9,476 nt of DNA, taken from contig CALZMK010000034.1 of assembly GCA_945788545.1 (NCBI GenBank), positions 1-9,476 of the forward strand, read 5' to 3'. The notes under the pieces were generated by a model, which was not told the origin of the DNA, did not search any database, and saw nothing but the letters and a program-made list of their open reading frames with translations. The position numbers and the translations under genes were made by a program. Source of the DNA: an uncultured Prevotella sp. GTDB taxonomy: Bacteria > Bacteroidota > Bacteroidia > Bacteroidales > Bacteroidaceae. Positions 6,546 through 9,476 of this stretch are shown piece by piece; within the stretch, counting starts at the first letter, position 1, and every line of letters starts with the position of its first letter.

Positions 6546-8876
6546 ATGAACATTAAGGACATACTGACAACAGCTATGCTGACAGCCTTCTCGGCTGTCG
6601 GCATGGCACAACAGTCTTCAGTACATTTCGACATGACTGTTGGTGATGGTGCATTAAAGGAGAGTGTCTCCGATGGCACCTTCCCTGTGATTTCACAATT
6701 ACCGGCACTCTCTGTTGCCGGTGTGTCAGGTGAGGCAATGCGCTTTGACGGTTATTCCAATTATGTCAGGGCGAAACTGGCAAGCAGCTCTCTGAGCACT
6801 ACGAACCTAACAATAAACCTCATCCTTGCCCCGGAGACATTCCCGATGATGAATACGGCAGAGGCGGAGAACACTCCGACCTACGCCACTGTATTTGGAA
6901 ATCTCGATGAGACTGCAAAGCAAGGATTTGCCATTAAATTGTCATCACAAGGACACCTGCGCTTCACTTTCGCCTCGGCATACGCCAAAGGTTATCTGTT
7001 TGCCATTGACAGCTCTGAGAAAATGACACTCGGACGATGGAGCCAGATAACAGCCGTGCTTGACAAGGATGCCAATCTTGCCTCGCTCTACCTCAATGGA
7101 AACAAGGTGGGTACATGCAAGATGAGCCGTTCGGAAATCATACTTTCCGAAGGTGACTATTATATTGGAAAGGATGCCACTGAACTGAAGGCCGGACCGT
7201 TCCTGATTAATACTTTCTGCGGATTGATAGATGACATTGCCATCTACAACCAGTCGCTTACTCCCGACCAGCTCACTGCGGTTGACCTCTCTGCCACTCC
7301 AGACTTTAATTATCCCGCATCGCGCTATGCCGCAAGTCTGTGGCGCCCGCAGTTCCATGGGATGCCTTCCGGCGGTTGGACAAACGAATGTCACGGTCTG
7401 ACTTACAGTGACGGAAAATATCATGTGTTCTTCCAGAAGAATGCCAACGGCCCTTATATGGCTCGTCTGCACTGGGGACACATCTCGTCGGAGAACCTCT
7501 ACAAATGGACCGAAGAACCCATTGCCATCGCTCCAGGTGAGTGGTATGACATGAAGGGATGCTGGTCTGGATGTGTGTATGACGATGACAATGGTATCAA
7601 TGCCATCTACACGGCGGTGGATAACGGAAAGGCAAGAATAGTAAAAGCCACTCCGGATGACAAGGGTCTCGTGGAGTGGACGAAACAAGGTGTAATCATC
7701 GACGGTCGTCCTGCTGGTCTCTCCGATGATTTCCGCGACCCGTACTTCTTTACAAGTGGCGGCAATAAATATATTATTGTAGGCACATCGAAGGACGGCA
7801 TCGGCGCCAGCACTCTACATAAATACGACAACGGCTCTTGGACAAACGACGGAAAGATATTCTTCCGTGGAACAAACGCTAACCAGCATGGCACATTCTG
7901 GGAAATGCCAAACGTGACCGATATGGGTAACGGCAAGATGCTCTTCACCGTCACTCCTCTTAACACAGGAGTTGGCGTACGCACTATCTATTGGGTAGGA
8001 AAGATAAATTCCGACGGCACATTCGCTCCTGACCACGACCAGCCTAAGATGCTCGAAATGGGAGGTATCTCCAAGGATGGTTATGGACTGCTTTCTCCTT
8101 CCATCTATCAGAAGGATGGAAAGACATTGCTTCTCGGTATTGTTCCTGACAAAATGCCAGGAGAGGTTAACTACGACATGGGATGGGCACACAACTACTC
8201 ATTGCCTCGTGAAATCAGTATCGACGCCAACAATAATCTTGTGCAGAAACCATACGAAGGACTTACAGCAATGCGTACTGATGTGACGGCTTCGGTAGTA
8301 CAGGAACTGTCTGGTGAATTCTCTTTGTCACCAGTCAGCGGACGACAGATAGAACTGTTGGGTGAGTTTACTATAGGTTTTGGAGAGATGGGCTTTGATT
8401 TCTTCAAGTCAGACAATGGAAAGGCGAGACTGGCATATAACACAGCTGATGGAATACTTACTCTCGACCTTACATCACTTTCACGTAGAAGCAATGATGG
8501 TGGTCCGTACAACGGTGTGTATGCCGCCACTCTGCCAGAGAAACCACAGGTGGGCGAAAAGCTAAAATTGCACGTTTTCATCGATGGTTCGATAGCAGAT
8601 ATCTTCGTTAATGACAAGTGGGCATATTCTGTAAGGATATTCCCTACGGATAGTGAACAGACTGGAGTGGAGGTGTTCGCAACATCACCCACCAAAGTGG
8701 ATGTAAAAGCCTGGACTCTTGATGCCGATAAAAACGGCGATACAGCTATTAAAGGTGTGGGCATTGATCCGCAGAATAGCAACGATAGAATCTATAATAT
8801 AGCGGGACAACAACGTTCTGCTATACCACAAAAAGGTCTATATATACAGAAAGGAAAAAAGTATGTTGCCCATTGA
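6546..8876 (+). CDS. Secreted LamG-GH32 protein (levanase/fructanase family) with Asp-to-Glu change at the nucleophile position
   Basis: GH32 enzymes hydrolyse beta-fructosides such as levan, inulin and sucrose by a retaining mechanism. A type I signal peptide ends near GMA-QQ (residue 21/22) with no lipobox Cys. Residues about 24-250 form a LamG/concanavalin-like domain (SLYLNGNKVGT; GLIDDIAIYNQSLTPDQL at 226 onward). The GH32 five-bladed propeller spans about 262-575: RPQFH, then WTNECHG at 278-284 where the family has WMNDPNG, WSG at 340-342, the stabiliser RDP with Asp398, and the acid/base in FWEMP with Glu453. The acid spacings (117 and 55 residues) match GH32. The C-terminal beta-sandwich about 585-730 contains FIDGSIADIFVND and RIFP. 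The last 29 residues (748-776: IYNIAGQQR, KGLYIQKGKK) look like a Prevotella-style C-terminal tail. It lies 26 bases after the lipoprotein gene, with GGAAAG 10 bases before the ATG. Activity is uncertain because Glu281 replaces the nucleophilic Asp. Confidence 0.92.
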   Translation: MNIKDILTTAMLTAFSAVGMAQQSSVHFDMTVGDGALKESVSDGTFPVISQLPALSVAGVSGEAMRFDGYSNYVRAKLASSSLSTTNLTINLILAPETFPMMNTAEAENTPTYATVFGNLDETAKQGFAIKLSSQGHLRFTFASAYAKGYLFAIDSSEKMTLGRWSQITAVLDKDANLASLYLNGNKVGTCKMSRSEIILSEGDYYIGKDATELKAGPFLINTFCGLIDDIAIYNQSLTPDQLTAVDLSATPDFNYPASRYAASLWRPQFHGMPSGGWTNECHGLTYSDGKYHVFFQKNANGPYMARLHWGHISSENLYKWTEEPIAIAPGEWYDMKGCWSGCVYDDDNGINAIYTAVDNGKARIVKATPDDKGLVEWTKQGVIIDGRPAGLSDDFRDPYFFTSGGNKYIIVGTSKDGIGASTLHKYDNGSWTNDGKIFFRGTNANQHGTFWEMPNVTDMGNGKMLFTVTPLNTGVGVRTIYWVGKINSDGTFAPDHDQPKMLEMGGISKDGYGLLSPSIYQKDGKTLLLGIVPDKMPGEVNYDMGWAHNYSLPREISIDANNNLVQKPYEGLTAMRTDVTASVVQELSGEFSLSPVSGRQIELLGEFTIGFGEMGFDFFKSDNGKARLAYNTADGILTLDLTSLSRRSNDGGPYNGVYAATLPEKPQVGEKLKLHVFIDGSIADIFVNDKWAYSVRIFPTDSEQTGVEVFATSPTKVDVKAWTLDADKNGDTAIKGVGIDPQNSNDRIYNIAGQQRSAIPQKGLYIQKGKKYVAH
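8850..8855 (+). promoter_or_regulatory. Shine-Dalgarno-like AAAGGA before the DUF1573 start
   Basis: AAAGGA lies inside the last GH32 codons, 7 bases before the ATG at 8863. It supports that start and suggests translational coupling to GH32. The A-rich run also encodes Lys-Gly-Lys-Lys of the GH32 tail, so the match may be partly incidental. Confidence 0.45.
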
Positions 8877-9474
8877 TTCGCTTGTCATCATAGGACTATC
8901 CACCGTATCACTCGGAACGATTGACGAGTCGGACGGGAGACAGGAACGCGAGTTCTGGTTGCAGAACAAAGGAACTGAGGTGGTCACTATTGTTCAAGGA
9001 TATACCTCCTGCGGCTGTGTAAAACTTGATTTTCCCCTTGGTGAGACAATCCTCCCTGGTGATTCTGCAAGGGCTGTGTTGAGCTTCGACCCAAAGGGAA
9101 AAGGTGGTGAGTTCTATGAATGCGGAACGATTGTTTATGGATCCTCACGCAAGCGTCTCAACCTTGCATTGGAAGGCAATTGTATCACATCCGAGGAGAC
9201 ACTGGCAAGACAATTCCCCGTGAAGATAAATGAGAACATCAGGCTTTCAACAAATAAGTACGACCTTGGTATAATGAGCGTTGGCGAATCTAAAACCCGC
9301 AACATCGCCGTCCTTCATAAGGATGAAGGCAACCGCCAGGAATACATCACCATCAAGATTGAAGTAGACAATCGTATGGGGAAGGGAGTAAAGAGAATAG
9401 AAAAACACATCAAGACGAAAAGCAAAAACGAGGAAATGACTATTCCCATTTATTTCGATGTCAGCATCAAATAA
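8863..9474 (+). CDS. DUF1573-type Ig-fold protein, overlapping the GH32 gene
   Basis: Small protein of 203 residues; its function is unknown to me. Residues about 9-105 fit the DUF1573 pattern: SLGTIDE, then FWLQNKG, then YTSCGC with Cys50 and Cys52, then ILPGDSA, SFDPKGKGGEF and LALEG. Residues about 116-203 look like a second, weaker copy of the same fold (KYDLGIMSVGES echoes SLGTIDE) and have a Lys-rich end. ATG 8863 is the only usable start: upstream codons in this frame run back to a TAG at 8800 with no ATG, GTG or TTG. It overlaps GH32 by 14 bases, so it is probably translationally coupled. Proteins of this family usually carry a signal peptide or lipobox. Here the domain begins almost at residue 1, so the protein is cytoplasmic as written or exported in some unusual way. 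Codons such as ATA, CTA and AGA are more frequent than in susC. The stop lies two bases before the window end. Confidence 0.85.
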   Translation: MLPIDSLVIIGLSTVSLGTIDESDGRQEREFWLQNKGTEVVTIVQGYTSCGCVKLDFPLGETILPGDSARAVLSFDPKGKGGEFYECGTIVYGSSRKRLNLALEGNCITSEETLARQFPVKINENIRLSTNKYDLGIMSVGESKTRNIAVLHKDEGNRQEYITIKIEVDNRMGKGVKRIEKHIKTKSKNEEMTIPIYFDVSIK

Positions 9475-9476
9475 CA

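Noticed and set aside
6945..7688. Long minus-strand open frame of 247 codons inside GH32
   Set aside because: It is fully antisense to a strongly supported gene, has no recognisable protein features and no start signal. It is a by-product of the codon pattern on the other strand.
8195..8782. Minus-strand open frame of 195 codons over the end of GH32
   Set aside because: It is antisense to conserved GH32 C-terminal domain codons, with no independent evidence of coding.
8855..8900. Programmed -1 frameshift at A AAA AAG near the end of GH32
   Set aside because: The heptamer is correctly phased in the GH32 frame, but a -1 shift enters a frame that stops at the TAG at 8891 after about ten codons. 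It does not enter the DUF1573 frame, which would need a +1 shift.

Overview
The window reads as one compact plus-strand operon from a member of the Bacteroidales, most likely Prevotella or a close relative. Three things point there: an adjacent SusC/SusD pair, lipoprotein signals of the form Cys-Ser-Asp, and A/T-rich start regions with little Shine-Dalgarno signal. The last residues of the fourth gene also resemble a C-terminal tail I associate with Prevotella secreted proteins. The genus is an inference from style, not a sequence match.

Layout: (1) 1-2795, a SusC-family TonB-dependent transporter whose signal peptide and N-terminal domain lie upstream of the window; (2) 2814-4511, a SusD-family surface glycan-binding lipoprotein; (3) 4531-6519, a surface lipoprotein with an FN3-like domain and two tandem copies of a ~266-residue domain that I assign to the DUF4960 type; (4) 6546-8876, a secreted LamG plus GH32 (fructan hydrolase family) protein; (5) 8863-9474, a DUF1573-type protein that overlaps the end of gene 4 by 14 bases. 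Gaps between genes are 18, 19 and 26 bases and then an overlap. I see no internal terminator or promoter, no RNA gene, no mobile element and no CRISPR array. No gene-free stretch reaches 300 bases.

Together, genes 1-4 look like the core of a polysaccharide utilization locus aimed at a fructan (levan or inulin type). The third gene sits where the SusE-like levan-binding lipoprotein sits in the Bacteroides thetaiotaomicron fructan locus. The expected scheme is that the lipoproteins capture glycan at the surface, SusC/SusD import it, and GH32 cleaves it. The sensor-regulator, fructokinase, fructose importer and any further GH32 enzymes are not in the window.

Two features depart from the textbook locus. 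The DUF4960-type domain is duplicated, with unevenly distributed divergence. The GH32 protein has Glu where the family has its nucleophilic Asp (WTNECHG in place of WMNDPNG), while the other two catalytic acids are intact. The terminal DUF1573 gene has no visible signal peptide, which is also odd.
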